The notes below the pieces were generated by a model. It did not search any database. It saw only the letters and a program-made list of their open reading frames with translations, and was not told the DNA's origin. This document shows positions 9,163 to 17,989 of a DNA stretch of 64,000 bases, piece after piece. How positions within the stretch are numbered: position 1 is the stretch's first letter; every line of letters begins with the position of its first letter. This stretch comes from Microbispora sp. H11081 (GTDB lineage Bacteria; Actinomycetota; Actinomycetes; Streptosporangiales; Streptosporangiaceae), in contig NZ_JABBWV010000019.1 in assembly GCF_012999535.1 (NCBI RefSeq), positions 59,509-123,508 of the forward strand, read 5' to 3'. Made by a program: the position numbers and the translations under genes.

Positions 9163-11340
9163 TCATCGTGCGACCTCGAGGTTGTACGTTGCCTGGTACA
9201 GCCGCGTCGCCGCCGCCTCGTCAGGGATGCCCGCGCTGTCGAGCGCGTCGACGTACCGCAGGGTCTCCTCGTCGAAGAGCAGGCCGACGCGGGCACGCAG
9301 GTCGCTGCGGGCCTTGGCGCTGATGTTGCGCAGCGACTCGGCTCCGAGCAGGCCGCGCAGCAGCCGCTGGGGCAGCGCGCTCGCGCCCCCGCCCGCCGTC
9401 GCGTCCGTGGCGCCGTAGCCGAGCAGGCCGATCATGAAGATCAGCGAGAGCGACTCCACGTCGAACGAGATCAGCTTGGCCACCGACCGCTTGGTCACGC
9501 CCTCGGTGCGGATCAGTTCGGTGACGTGGTCCTGCCAGGCGGTGACGGTCTTGGTGGTCCTCCGTCCGATCTCCTCCGCAGGGCGGCCGAGTCCCGGCGT
9601 CGCAGCCAGCCGGTCGCCCGCGCCCGCCCGCTGCCGCCAGCGCGTCACGACCTCTTCGGCGGCCTGCTGGACGGCCGAGTTGACCAGCGCCTCGATGCCG
9701 GTCCGCAGCGCGGTCTTCAGCCCGCGCACCCGCTCGGGGCCCTGCTGGTTGCCCTTGGCGCCGCGCCGCAGCCGCAGCGCGCGCATGAGGTCGCCTGAGC
9801 CGGCGAAGTCCTGCCACCGCGCTAGCACCTCTCCGCGCAGCAGCGAGCCGTCCCTGGTCGCCTCGTCGATCCCCGCCAGGGCCCCCATGTACGCCGCGTC
9901 GACGTCGGACCGCAGATCGGCCCGCAGGGCGACCTGGGTCTCCAGATGCCGGGCGAGGGCGGGCAGCCGGGTGCGGAAGCTGTTCAGCACGCCGTTCAGC
10001 GTCGCCTTGACCGCCGCCTGCCGCCGCTCGTCGTCGGCGGACATCGTGGACAGCCACATCCGCAGGTCGGCGATCTCGATCTCGGGCAGCCGCGCGCCCT
10101 GCACCGTCGTCTCGTTGATGACGAAGCACTCGACCTCGCTCAGGCCGTACTCCTTCAGCATGCGGCCGAAGTGCTTGACTACGACGTCCCGCGACCTCGG
10201 CGGCACCCGGGATAGCACGATGACCAGGCGCGCCCCGCGTTCCTTGGCCCGCCGCAGGAGACCCCACGACGGCGCGTCGGCGTACCGGGACGCCGTGGTG
10301 ACGAACACCCACAGGTCGGCGGCGTCCAGCATGCGATGCGCGATCTCGTGGTGCTCCTCCACGACCGAGTCGATGTCGGGGGTGTCGAGCAGCGCGAGTC
10401 CGCGGGGCAGGGACGGGCTCGACGTCAGCACCACGCTGCCGGGCGCGGCGTCCCGCGTGGGCTCCTCGATCCTCTCCACGTCGCGGAGGAGGTCGCCCTC
10501 GGCGAACCACTTGTGGTCGTCGGGGTGACAGGCGAGCACGGGCGTGGCCGTGGTCGGGCGGCGCACGCCCGTGGCCGAGACCTGCCGCCCGGCGAGCGAG
10601 TTGACGATGGTGGACTTGCCCGCCCCGGTGGAGCCGGCCACGACGACCAGCGCGGGCGCGGTGCTCATGTGGACGCGCGGGATGACGTAGTCGTCGAGTT
10701 GCGCCAGGACCGCCGCCTGCGCCTTGCGCGCCTCCTCCGCGCCCGGCACGTCGAGACCGAAGTGCAGGTCCTTCACCGCCGTACGGAGTTGGTTGAGCGC
10801 CTCGGTCAGCGCCGCGGAGACCGGCTCCGGCAGCGGGAACGAGCGATCGTCGCCGGACTCTTCATCCTCGGCGCTCTCCGTGCTCTCGGCGCTCTCAGTA
10901 GTCTCCGGGCTCTCGGCGTTCTCCGTGGCCTCGGCGCTCTCGGTGCTCTCGGTGCTCTCGGCGTCCGCGGAGGATCCGGGCGCGTCCGGCGCCACGACGC
11001 CGTCCCCGGCGTCACCGGCGCCCGTGTCGTCCACGACGGTGTCGTTCACGGCCGCGTCGTCCGGGGCCGTGTCGTCCGGAACCGCGTCGTCCGGAGCCGC
11101 GTCGTCCGTCGCCTCGGCGGCGGGGGCGTCCTGCTCCTCGGCAGGCTCGGAGGGGGCGCGTGAATCCTCGGGATGCGAAGCGAGCTCAGGAGCGGGCTCG
11201 TCGTCCCTGATCGGGCGGAAAGCGATGGTCCGCTCCCCCGGCGACTCCGGGTGTTCCTCGATGTCCGGCTCCTCGGTCACGGCGTCGCCGGAACCCGCAC
11301 CGGTCCCGCGCTCGGGCGTGTTCCTGGCTGCCGATCTCAC
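9163..11340 (-). CDS. Dynamin-like GTPase with long acidic N-terminal extension
   Basis: 725 residues from the GTG at 11340, which overlaps the cobA stop (GTGA) and has GGAG eight bases upstream; GTG at 11280 is an alternative. Residues ~20-190 are low-complexity and acidic, with degenerate PDDA/PDDT and then STE/SAE repeats. The GTPase domain follows: G1 AGSTGAGKST, then RRPTTATPV, LLDTPDIDSV for G3 and VIVLSRVPP near the G4 position. A long helical region ends with one hydrophobic stretch (SLSLIFMIGLLGYGATDA). It is the partner of the neighbouring membrane GTPase. The frame continues far upstream across cobA, but that part is antisense-like noise. Confidence 0.85.
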   Translation of the reverse strand: MRSAARNTPERGTGAGSGDAVTEEPDIEEHPESPGERTIAFRPIRDDEPAPELASHPEDSRAPSEPAEEQDAPAAEATDDAAPDDAVPDDTAPDDAAVNDTVVDDTGAGDAGDGVVAPDAPGSSADAESTESTESAEATENAESPETTESAESTESAEDEESGDDRSFPLPEPVSAALTEALNQLRTAVKDLHFGLDVPGAEEARKAQAAVLAQLDDYVIPRVHMSTAPALVVVAGSTGAGKSTIVNSLAGRQVSATGVRRPTTATPVLACHPDDHKWFAEGDLLRDVERIEEPTRDAAPGSVVLTSSPSLPRGLALLDTPDIDSVVEEHHEIAHRMLDAADLWVFVTTASRYADAPSWGLLRRAKERGARLVIVLSRVPPRSRDVVVKHFGRMLKEYGLSEVECFVINETTVQGARLPEIEIADLRMWLSTMSADDERRQAAVKATLNGVLNSFRTRLPALARHLETQVALRADLRSDVDAAYMGALAGIDEATRDGSLLRGEVLARWQDFAGSGDLMRALRLRRGAKGNQQGPERVRGLKTALRTGIEALVNSAVQQAAEEVVTRWRQRAGAGDRLAATPGLGRPAEEIGRRTTKTVTAWQDHVTELIRTEGVTKRSVAKLISFDVESLSLIFMIGLLGYGATDATAGGGASALPQRLLRGLLGAESLRNISAKARSDLRARVGLLFDEETLRYVDALDSAGIPDEAAATRLYQATYNLEVAR

Positions 11341-12569
11341 GGGACCCGCTCCGCTCGCACCATATCGATCTCCTGGCCGACCTTGACGACCTCGCCGACG
11401 ATCACGATCGCCGGAGGCCGCACTCCGGCCGCGGTCACGCGTTCCGCCACGGTCGACAACGTCGCGGAAACGGCTCGCTGGGTCGGAAGAGTACCGTCCT
11501 GTACCACCATCACGGGAGTTTCCGGTGAACGTCCGTCTCGAACCAGCGCCTCGGCGACCTCCTTGATCCTTTCGACCGCCATGAGAAGTATCAGGGTTCC
11601 GGTCGATCGCGCCAATCCGGGCCAGTCGACCGTGGACCTCGGATCGCCGGGGGCGACGTGCACGGAGATGACGTGGAACTCCTGGCTGACCCCGCGGTGG
11701 GTGACCGGGACCCCGGCGGCCCCGGGGACGGCGACCGCGCTGGTGATCCCGGGCACCACGATCACCGGGATCCCCGCCTGGGCGCAGGCGATCATCTCCT
11801 CGCCGCCGCGGCCGAAGACGAATGGGTCGCCGCCCTTCAGCCGTACGACGAACCTGCCCCGGCGGGCGTGCTCGACGAGCAGCTCGTTGATCTTCTCCTG
11901 GGACAGCGACCGGCCGTACGGCACCTTGGCGGCGTCGATCAGTTCGACGTCCGGCGACAGCTCGTCGAGGAGCGCGCGCGGCGCGAGGCGGTCGGCCACG
12001 ACCACGTCGGCCTGGGCCAGGAGCTGGCGTCCGCGCACGGTGATCAGCCCGGGGTCGCCGGGGCCGCCGCCCACCAGCGCGACGCCGACCGGTTTGGTGC
12101 GGTGCCGCCTGGCGTCCACGGTGCCGTCGCGCAGCGCGCCGACGATCGCGTCGCGGATGCCGGCCGCGCGGCGGGGGTCGCCACCGGCGGTGACCGCCAC
12201 GCCGACCTCGTCCACCCGGCCGCTGGCGGGGGTCCAGGCCGCGGAGGCGTCCTTGTCGTCCGCTCGCACACACCAGATGCGCTTGGCCTCCGCCTCGGCG
12301 GCGACCGCGGTGTTGACGTCGCGGTGGTCGGTGCACGCGTGCACGAGCCAGGCGCCGTCGCAGTCTCCGACCTCGTACGGCCGCCGCTCCCAGGTCACCC
12401 GCCCCGCGGCGATGAGATCGTCCAGGGCGGGGGTGACTCCGGGCGAGATCAGGGTGACGGAGGCTCCGGCGTCGAGCAGCGCGGGAACCCGCCGCTGGGC
12501 GACACGTCCGCCGCCGACCACGAGAACACGCCGCCCGTCAAGGCGGAGGCCGAGCAGGTAGGGCGCCAT
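11337..12569 (-). CDS. cobA: Uroporphyrinogen-III C-methyltransferase / precorrin-2 dehydrogenase (sirohaem synthase)
   Basis: 410 residues with two fused enzymes. The first ~150 residues are the CysG-N NAD-binding domain (VLVVGGGRVAQRRV) that oxidises precorrin-2 to sirohydrochlorin. The rest is a SAM-dependent uroporphyrinogen-III methyltransferase with GGGPGDPGLITVRG, the substrate loop VRLKGGDPFVFGRGGEE and VPGITSAVAVPGAAGVPVTHR. It feeds both sirohaem and cobalamin synthesis. The bifunctional form without the full ferrochelatase module fits a neighbouring CbiX-type chelatase. Its stop overlaps the start of the dynamin-like GTPase gene by four bases, so the metabolic and GTPase genes are translationally coupled. 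Confidence 0.93.
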   Translation of the reverse strand: MAPYLLGLRLDGRRVLVVGGGRVAQRRVPALLDAGASVTLISPGVTPALDDLIAAGRVTWERRPYEVGDCDGAWLVHACTDHRDVNTAVAAEAEAKRIWCVRADDKDASAAWTPASGRVDEVGVAVTAGGDPRRAAGIRDAIVGALRDGTVDARRHRTKPVGVALVGGGPGDPGLITVRGRQLLAQADVVVADRLAPRALLDELSPDVELIDAAKVPYGRSLSQEKINELLVEHARRGRFVVRLKGGDPFVFGRGGEEMIACAQAGIPVIVVPGITSAVAVPGAAGVPVTHRGVSQEFHVISVHVAPGDPRSTVDWPGLARSTGTLILLMAVERIKEVAEALVRDGRSPETPVMVVQDGTLPTQRAVSATLSTVAERVTAAGVRPPAIVIVGEVVKVGQEIDMVRAERVP

Positions 12570-12699
12570 GACCCCAGTCTCCCTATCGCGTCAAGCGTGC
12601 ATTGTTAGGAGGCAAACCTACCCGCTGGGCTCGGGCGGCATTCGCCGGTTGAGACTTGTGAGTCCGCAAGGTGGTCCGCCCGCGGTCAGCGGTGAGAGC

Positions 12700-13785
12700 T
12701 CACGCGCCCTTGTCCGCCACTCCTGCGGAGTCGAAGGTGGCGACCTCGTGCATGACCCGCGCCGCCGCGCCGACCAGTGGGTGGGCGAGCAGCCCGCCCG
12801 TCCCCTCGCCGAGGCGCAGCCCCAGGTCGACGAGCGGGTCGAGGCCCAGGTGGGCCAGCGCCGCCGCATGGCCGGGCTCGGCGGACCGGTGCCCGGCCAG
12901 GCAGTAGCCGAGCGCGTCGGGCGCGATCGCGCCGGCCGCCAGGGCCGCCGCCCCGGCGATCACGCCGTCGAGGATGACGGGCACCCGGGAAACCGCGGCG
13001 CCGAGCACGAAACCGGCGATGGCCGCGTGCTCCAGGCCGCCGACCGCCGCGAGCGCGCGCAGCGCCGCGTCCGGCCCGGCCGGCACGGCCTCCTCCTCGC
13101 CGATCCCGTTGGCCCGCAGGCCCTGCCGCACGACCCCGATCTTGCGCTCGTAGGTGGCGTCGTCGACACCCGTCCCTCGCCCGGTCACCTCGGCGGCGGG
13201 CCTGCCGGTGAACGCGCAGATCAGGGCGGCCGACGCGGTGGTGTTCGCGATGCCCATGTCGCCCGTGACCAGGCAGCGCGCACCCGCCTCCACCAGGTCG
13301 CGGGCGACCTCGATCCCGGCCGTGAGGGCCGCTTCGGCCTGCTCGGGCGTCATCGCGGGCCCCTGCGAGAGGTCGGCCGTGCCGTACGCGACCTTCCTGG
13401 CCAGCAGCCGGGGCGCGGGCGGCAGGTCGGCCGCGACTCCCACGTCCACCACCGTCACCGACGCGCCCACCTGGGCGGCGAAGGCGTTGGCGACCGCTCC
13501 TCCCGCGGTGAAGTTGGCCACCATCTGCGCGGTGACCTCCTGCGGCCAGGGAGTCACCCCCTGCGCGTGCACGCCGTGGTCGGCGGCGAAGATCGCCAGG
13601 GCGACCGGGGAGGGGAGCGGCGGCGGACAGGTCCCGGCGATGCCCGCGAGCCGCACCGCGACGTCCTCGAGGACTCCGAGCGAGCCGCTCGGCTTGGTGA
13701 GCCTGTCCTGGTGGGCCCTGGCCTCCGCCATCGGGCCGGGCTCGATCGGGCGGACGGCACCGATGGTCTCGGCGAGGAACGTCAT
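12700..13785 (-). CDS. cobT: Nicotinate-nucleotide–dimethylbenzimidazole phosphoribosyltransferase
   Basis: 361 residues, full length for CobT. It makes alpha-ribazole 5'-phosphate from nicotinate mononucleotide and 5,6-dimethylbenzimidazole for the lower ligand of cobalamin. Family marks are RLTKPSGSLGVLEDVAVRLA, IFAADHGVHAQGVTPWPQEVT, TGDMGIANTTASAAL and the C-terminal LGLRLGEGTGGLLAHPL, which holds the catalytic glutamate. AAGGAGAG lies six bases before the ATG. It is downstream of the chelatase gene and upstream of cobA, all leftward, forming a B12/sirohaem cluster. I saw no cobalamin riboswitch in the flanking gaps. Confidence 0.95.
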   Translation of the reverse strand: MTFLAETIGAVRPIEPGPMAEARAHQDRLTKPSGSLGVLEDVAVRLAGIAGTCPPPLPSPVALAIFAADHGVHAQGVTPWPQEVTAQMVANFTAGGAVANAFAAQVGASVTVVDVGVAADLPPAPRLLARKVAYGTADLSQGPAMTPEQAEAALTAGIEVARDLVEAGARCLVTGDMGIANTTASAALICAFTGRPAAEVTGRGTGVDDATYERKIGVVRQGLRANGIGEEEAVPAGPDAALRALAAVGGLEHAAIAGFVLGAAVSRVPVILDGVIAGAAALAAGAIAPDALGYCLAGHRSAEPGHAAALAHLGLDPLVDLGLRLGEGTGGLLAHPLVGAAARVMHEVATFDSAGVADKGA

Positions 13786-13888
13786 GTTCTCTCCTTCTGT
13801 CGCCGGCTGGTCCGGCCCGCACCGGCGCCTGCCTGCTGTCCACCGGCCGGGGGGCCGGGCGAGGGCCGGAACCCGGACCGGCCGGCGC

Positions 13889-15037
13889 TCAGACGGCGCT
13901 GGCGATCCCGGGCTGGGCGAGGGGCCCGTCCTGCGCGTCGTCGCGGGGTTCGTCCCCCGGCTCGCCGCGGCCGGCCACGCCGATCATGCTATCCGCTCCG
14001 TTCTCGCCCTCCGCCTCGGGTTCCGGCAGATCGGCCTCGATCGCCTCGATCGCTTCGATGTCGAGGACGTCCACGTCGAGCTGTTCCGGGTCCAGCGGCT
14101 CGCCCTCGGGCTCCCTGACCGTGGTCAGGCGCGCGGCGCCGCCGGTCGCGAAGCCCGCGCCATGCTCCGCGCGCCTCACGGGGAACGGCCTGGTCAGCGG
14201 TGACGCCGTGGACGGGCGCGCGGCCGGCGACGTGGACTGCCCGCCTCCGGCGAGCGCCTCCTCGTACCTCTCGATGACCACGTCGGCGAGGCCCTCACAG
14301 TCGCCGATCACCTCGGCGCAGCGGATGTCGAGGCCCTCGTGGTTGGCGCCGTACGCGAGCGCCTGCGCCCAGATGCGTTCGAGGACCCCGCCGGCGAACA
14401 GGACGTACGGCAGGACGATCACGCGCTTGGCGCCCAGCCTGCGGCAGCGCTCAAGGCCCCCGGGCACCCCCGGGCGGGTGTGCGAGACGTACGCCGTCTC
14501 CACGGTCAGCAGGTCGGCGGCGTGGGTCTCCCAGAACAACCGCGAGACCCGGTGGACCTCGGCGTTGACGGCGGGGTCGGTGGAGCCGTGCCCGACCAGG
14601 ACGACCGCGGTCTCCGCGGGTGTGATCTCGGCGGGCGGCTCGTCGCTCACGAACCGCGGCATCTCCGCGCGGGCGTCGGCGAGCCGCTCCGCGAGCAGCT
14701 TGAGCACGCGCGGGTCGGGCCCGAGCGGGCGGCCGAGGTCGTATTCGAGCGTCGGGTGCCGCTCCTGCTCGAGGGCCATGGTGCCGGGGATGTCCCCGAG
14801 CGCGCGCCGGTCGCCGGTCAGGCTGAGCGGCACCGCGATCAGATGGTGGTGCCCACGGGCCACGAGAGAGGCGATGGAGTCGCCGAGCGGGGGGCGGGCG
14901 TTCGTGATGAAGCCGCCGCTCACCTCGGCGGGCAGCCCGTCCAGACGGCAGCGGAGCCGGTGGACGAACCTGCCGAACTCGGCGACGCCGGTCTCATCGT
15001 GTGTGCCGTGGCCGATGAGCAACAGCGGCGGTTTCAT
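13889..15037 (-). CDS. cbiX: Sirohydrochlorin chelatase, CbiX/SirB type, with C-terminal extension
   Basis: 382 residues. Two class II chelatase half-domains: the first starts KPPLLLIGHGTHDETGVAEF with a metal-binding histidine, the second contains TAVVLVGHGSTDPAVNAEVH, and VIVLPYVLFAGGVLERI follows. It inserts Co2+ or Fe2+ into sirohydrochlorin, the product of the neighbouring CobA. After about residue 285 the chain is low-complexity (Ser/Pro-rich, then Asp/Glu-rich with IEAIEAIEADLPEPEAEGE), an unusual ~100-residue tail. The start ATG at 15037 is preceded by AGGGAG. Confidence 0.9.
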   Translation of the reverse strand: MKPPLLLIGHGTHDETGVAEFGRFVHRLRCRLDGLPAEVSGGFITNARPPLGDSIASLVARGHHHLIAVPLSLTGDRRALGDIPGTMALEQERHPTLEYDLGRPLGPDPRVLKLLAERLADARAEMPRFVSDEPPAEITPAETAVVLVGHGSTDPAVNAEVHRVSRLFWETHAADLLTVETAYVSHTRPGVPGGLERCRRLGAKRVIVLPYVLFAGGVLERIWAQALAYGANHEGLDIRCAEVIGDCEGLADVVIERYEEALAGGGQSTSPAARPSTASPLTRPFPVRRAEHGAGFATGGAARLTTVREPEGEPLDPEQLDVDVLDIEAIEAIEADLPEPEAEGENGADSMIGVAGRGEPGDEPRDDAQDGPLAQPGIASAV

Positions 15038-15251
15038 CTGGTCGATCTCCCTGCGGTTGACCTGCGTCGTTCACGATCCCCGCTCGCCGTCCTGGCCGGT
15101 TTCCGCCCGGGCGCGCCGGCCGGGGTCGCCCGCGCCGGGGACGCGTGCTCGCCTGCCGGCGGGAGGCTCACGGCTGGTGAGGATAGCCTTCCGGCCCTCA
15201 ATCATGGTGGCCGCTTGACCGAGCAGCCCAGTGACTAGGGGAATTCTTTAC

Positions 15252-16340
15252 CTATTGCCATGAAATTTCCCCGCGGAGCATGCCGAACAGGACCGCGTCC
15301 GCCCAGCCCCCCGGGACCGGCAACGCCTGCCGCATGATGCCCTCCTCGATGAACCCGGCCTTCCTCGCGACCGCCTGGCTGGCGTGGTTGCCCGTCGCGA
15401 CCAGCAGATGGACGCGGTGGAAGCCGAGATCGAACAGGTGGGCCGTGGCCAGCTGGACGGACTCCACCGCGTATCCCCTGCGGCGGGCCCACGGCGCGAT
15501 CCAGTACCCCAACTCGGCGTCCATGCGCTGGTGGTCCTCGCGCTGCACGCCGATGGCTCCGGCGAGCCGTTCCCCGTCCTTCGGCTGTATCGCGAAGCTG
15601 CCACCATAGCCGGGGCCGTTCGAGTGCGCGAGCCGGGTGCACCACTCCAGGGCGCGCTCCAGCGTGTATCCCTCGGCCCATGTCATCCAGCGCGCGATCT
15701 CCGGATCGCCCTTGACCGCGTCGACGACGTCGAAGGCGTCGTGCTTGGAGAACGGCCGCAGGACCAGGCGCTCGCTCTCGATCCTGTGGCGCTGGAGGGA
15801 GCGTCCGTCGCCGCGCAGCCGGCCGAACACCACGAGGTCGTGCGGGCCGTCGTCCTCGAATCCCGCGCCGCGCAGCAGTCCCTCACGGATGAAGCCGGCC
15901 TTCTCCGCGACCCTGATCGACGCGAGGTTGTCGGCGTTGGCGCGCAGTTCGATCCGGCGCAGCGGGCCCTCGCCGAGCAGGCGGCCCACGAGCCCCTGGA
16001 CCGCCTCGGTCGCGTACCCCCGGCGGCGGTGGCCGGGGTGCACGCCGTATCCCACCTCCGCGGTGCCCGCGCCCCACTGCGCCTTGAAGACGCTGATCGA
16101 CCCGACGATGGCGTCCCGCGCGTGCATCGCGAGATGGATGCCCTGGCCGGAGCGCCACAGTTCGTGCACGCCGTACGACAGCCACTGCGCGATGCCGGCG
16201 GCGTGCCCGGGAGCGCCCGGGGGCAGTGCCGTGAGGTGCGCGCCGTCCTGGACGATCGCCCGCACCCGGTCGGCGTCCGCGAAGCCGAACGGCCGGAGGA
16301 TCAGCCGTTCCGTGTTGACCGTCAGCCGCTCGTCGAACAA
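15252..16340 (-). CDS. Tandem GNAT-family N-acetyltransferase (two domains)
   Basis: 362 residues made of two GNAT domains of the RimJ/RimL type. Each has the (T/S)ERL(I/V)LRPF opening (about 9 and 190) and an acetyl-CoA loop (HPGHRRRGYATEAVQ; APWARRRGYAVESVQ) followed by the N..S..V..K.GF.. motif (NLASIRVAEKAGFIREG; NHASQAVARKAGFIEEG). Family members acetylate protein N termini, amines or antibiotics; the substrate is unknown. The start is TTG at 16340, chosen because GGAG lies seven bases upstream and no ATG/GTG fits. The internal duplication suggests a fusion after gene duplication. Confidence 0.88.
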   Translation of the reverse strand: MFDERLTVNTERLILRPFGFADADRVRAIVQDGAHLTALPPGAPGHAAGIAQWLSYGVHELWRSGQGIHLAMHARDAIVGSISVFKAQWGAGTAEVGYGVHPGHRRRGYATEAVQGLVGRLLGEGPLRRIELRANADNLASIRVAEKAGFIREGLLRGAGFEDDGPHDLVVFGRLRGDGRSLQRHRIESERLVLRPFSKHDAFDVVDAVKGDPEIARWMTWAEGYTLERALEWCTRLAHSNGPGYGGSFAIQPKDGERLAGAIGVQREDHQRMDAELGYWIAPWARRRGYAVESVQLATAHLFDLGFHRVHLLVATGNHASQAVARKAGFIEEGIMRQALPVPGGWADAVLFGMLRGEISWQ

Positions 16341-16474
16341 TGCGTCACTCCATCACCTGAGCGGGTTTCTCGCTTCCCGCAGATTATGCGGGGAGCCGCC
16401 TCGCCGCTCCCGATGTTTGGGGCAGGCGGTCCGGGTACGACGCACGACAGTGACCCTAATCGGGAGGTGAGGTC

Positions 16475-16894
16475 ATGAGTATCCAGCGCGGCAGCGACAA
16501 GCACGGCCGGCGACTCGACGAGGAGCAGAAGCACGAGACGCAAGGCCTCGTACAGGGCGCGGGACGCACCCGGGTCGAGGAGTGGCGCGAGCCGGAGCCG
16601 ACGCAGCAGCCCGAGGAGGACATGTCACCGCCTCGCAGGCACCCGCCGGGCCGCGAGCCCGGGACTCCGCTCGGCATCACCCCCGCCGACGTGGAACGCC
16701 GCAGCCACCTCGCCACCTGGCTCAGCGACGCGGGCTTCCCCGCCGACCCGGCCAAACTGCTCGCCCACGCCGAGGGCAAGAACGCGCCGGACGCCGTGAT
16801 CGAGGCGGTACGGCGGCTGCCGGAGATGACGTTCCACAACATCGCGGAGGTGGCGGAGGCACTCGGACTCGGGGTGGAACGCCAGCGCTGGTGA
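16475..16894 (+). CDS. DUF2795 domain protein
   Basis: 139 residues. The N-terminal half is charged and disordered. The C-terminal ~70 residues (SHLATWLSDAGFPADPAKLLAHA... then APDAVIEAVRRLPEMTFHNIAEVAEALGL) match the helical DUF2795 domain found in many actinobacteria. Function unknown. It starts with ATG after GGGAGG and is followed after nine bases by the baeRF gene, so the two are probably co-transcribed. Confidence 0.8.
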   Translation: MSIQRGSDKHGRRLDEEQKHETQGLVQGAGRTRVEEWREPEPTQQPEEDMSPPRRHPPGREPGTPLGITPADVERRSHLATWLSDAGFPADPAKLLAHAEGKNAPDAVIEAVRRLPEMTFHNIAEVAEALGLGVERQRW

Positions 16895-16903
16895 GGAGGG
16901 CCT

Positions 16904-17977
16904 GTGAGACTGGACTTCATCCGCCGGCTGTACGAGCGCGGCGGCCCGTACGCCTCGGTATACGTGGACACCGACCGGTCGACGGAGGGCACGGCCAACG
17001 TGATCCAGCGTCGCTGGGCCCAGCTCAGGGAGCGGCTCGCGGAGGAGGGCGCGCCGGCCTCGGACCTCGATCCCATCGGCGAGCTGATGCTCGATCCTTC
17101 GTGGGTCGCGCCGGGACGCGCGGCCTTCGCCACGGGAGGCGAGATCGTGCTCACCGAGGCGCTCGCCCACCGGCCGCGCCGCCAGACCGCGCGGTGGTCG
17201 CCGCTCCCCCACGTGGTGCCGCTGCTCGCGCAGCGCGGCGAGCACGTGCCGCACGTCGAGGTGCTGGCCGACCGGGCCGGCGGCGAGGTGGTCGTCGTGG
17301 CCGACGGACAGCGGCGGGAGCTGACCGTGGAGGTGGCGGACCCGGACAGGCCGCTCCAGAAGACCGGGCAGGGCGGCCGGTCGCAGGCCAACTTCGACCG
17401 GGAGGTCGAGGAGGGCTGGCGCCGCAACGCCGTGGCCCTCGCCGAGGTGGTGGAGAAGGAGGCGCACGGCATCGGCGCGGAGGTCGTCGTCCTGGCCGGC
17501 GATCCCAAGGCCCGCTCGCTCGTGACCGACTACCTCGCCAAGGACGTCGTACGGCGGCTGACGGTGGCCGAGCACGGCAGCCGCGCCCCCGGCGCCGACC
17601 TGGACCACTTCAGGAGGGAGGTCGACGGCGCCTGCCGGGCCTGGGCCGAGCGGCGCTGCGAGGATCTGCTGGACACGTACGCGGCGGGCAACGCCGTGAC
17701 GGGCCTGACGGAGACGGCGCGCGCGCTGCGCGACCGGCGGGTGGGCGTGGTGCTGATGCACGACGACCCGTCCTCGACGGCCACGATGTGGATCGGGCCG
17801 GAGCCCACGCAGCTGTCCACCGACCCGGCGGAACTGGCCGCCTGGGGGGTCGAGCGGCCGGTCGAGGAGCGCGCCGACGCCGCCCTCGCGCGTGCGGTGG
17901 CCGCGACCGACGCCGAGCTGTGGTTCGTCCCGCGCATCGAGTCGCCGGACGGCATCGGGGCGCTGCTGCGCTTCTGA
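16904..17977 (+). CDS. baeRF/Vms1-type release-factor-like protein
   Basis: 357 residues, GTG start. The start (RLDFIRRLYERGGPYASVYVDTDRST) and the centre (HVPHVEVLADRAGGEVVVV) are typical of actinobacterial proteins of the baeRF / Vms1-Ankzf1 group, related to the eRF1 domain 2 fold (Rv2629 of Mycobacterium tuberculosis is a comparable protein). Eukaryotic Vms1 releases peptides from stalled peptidyl-tRNA. Whether this protein does so is unknown; a GxxQ catalytic motif may be represented by TGQGGRSQANF. It is the second gene of a two-gene unit with the DUF2795 gene and converges on lutC. Confidence 0.75.
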   Translation: MRLDFIRRLYERGGPYASVYVDTDRSTEGTANVIQRRWAQLRERLAEEGAPASDLDPIGELMLDPSWVAPGRAAFATGGEIVLTEALAHRPRRQTARWSPLPHVVPLLAQRGEHVPHVEVLADRAGGEVVVVADGQRRELTVEVADPDRPLQKTGQGGRSQANFDREVEEGWRRNAVALAEVVEKEAHGIGAEVVVLAGDPKARSLVTDYLAKDVVRRLTVAEHGSRAPGADLDHFRREVDGACRAWAERRCEDLLDTYAAGNAVTGLTETARALRDRRVGVVLMHDDPSSTATMWIGPEPTQLSTDPAELAAWGVERPVEERADAALARAVAATDAELWFVPRIESPDGIGALLRF

Positions 17978-17989
17978 TCGAGGTGGCGC

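Noticed and set aside
11341..12336. Upstream continuation of the dynamin-like GTPase frame across cobA
   Set aside because: The extension is Arg/Gly-rich and lies in another frame of a clear cobA gene; GTG 11340 has a ribosome-binding site and a stop-start overlap.
12570..15251. Cobalamin riboswitch near cobT/cbiX/cobA
   Set aside because: No B12-box-like sequence was found in the gaps 12570-12699, 13786-13888 or 15038-15251.
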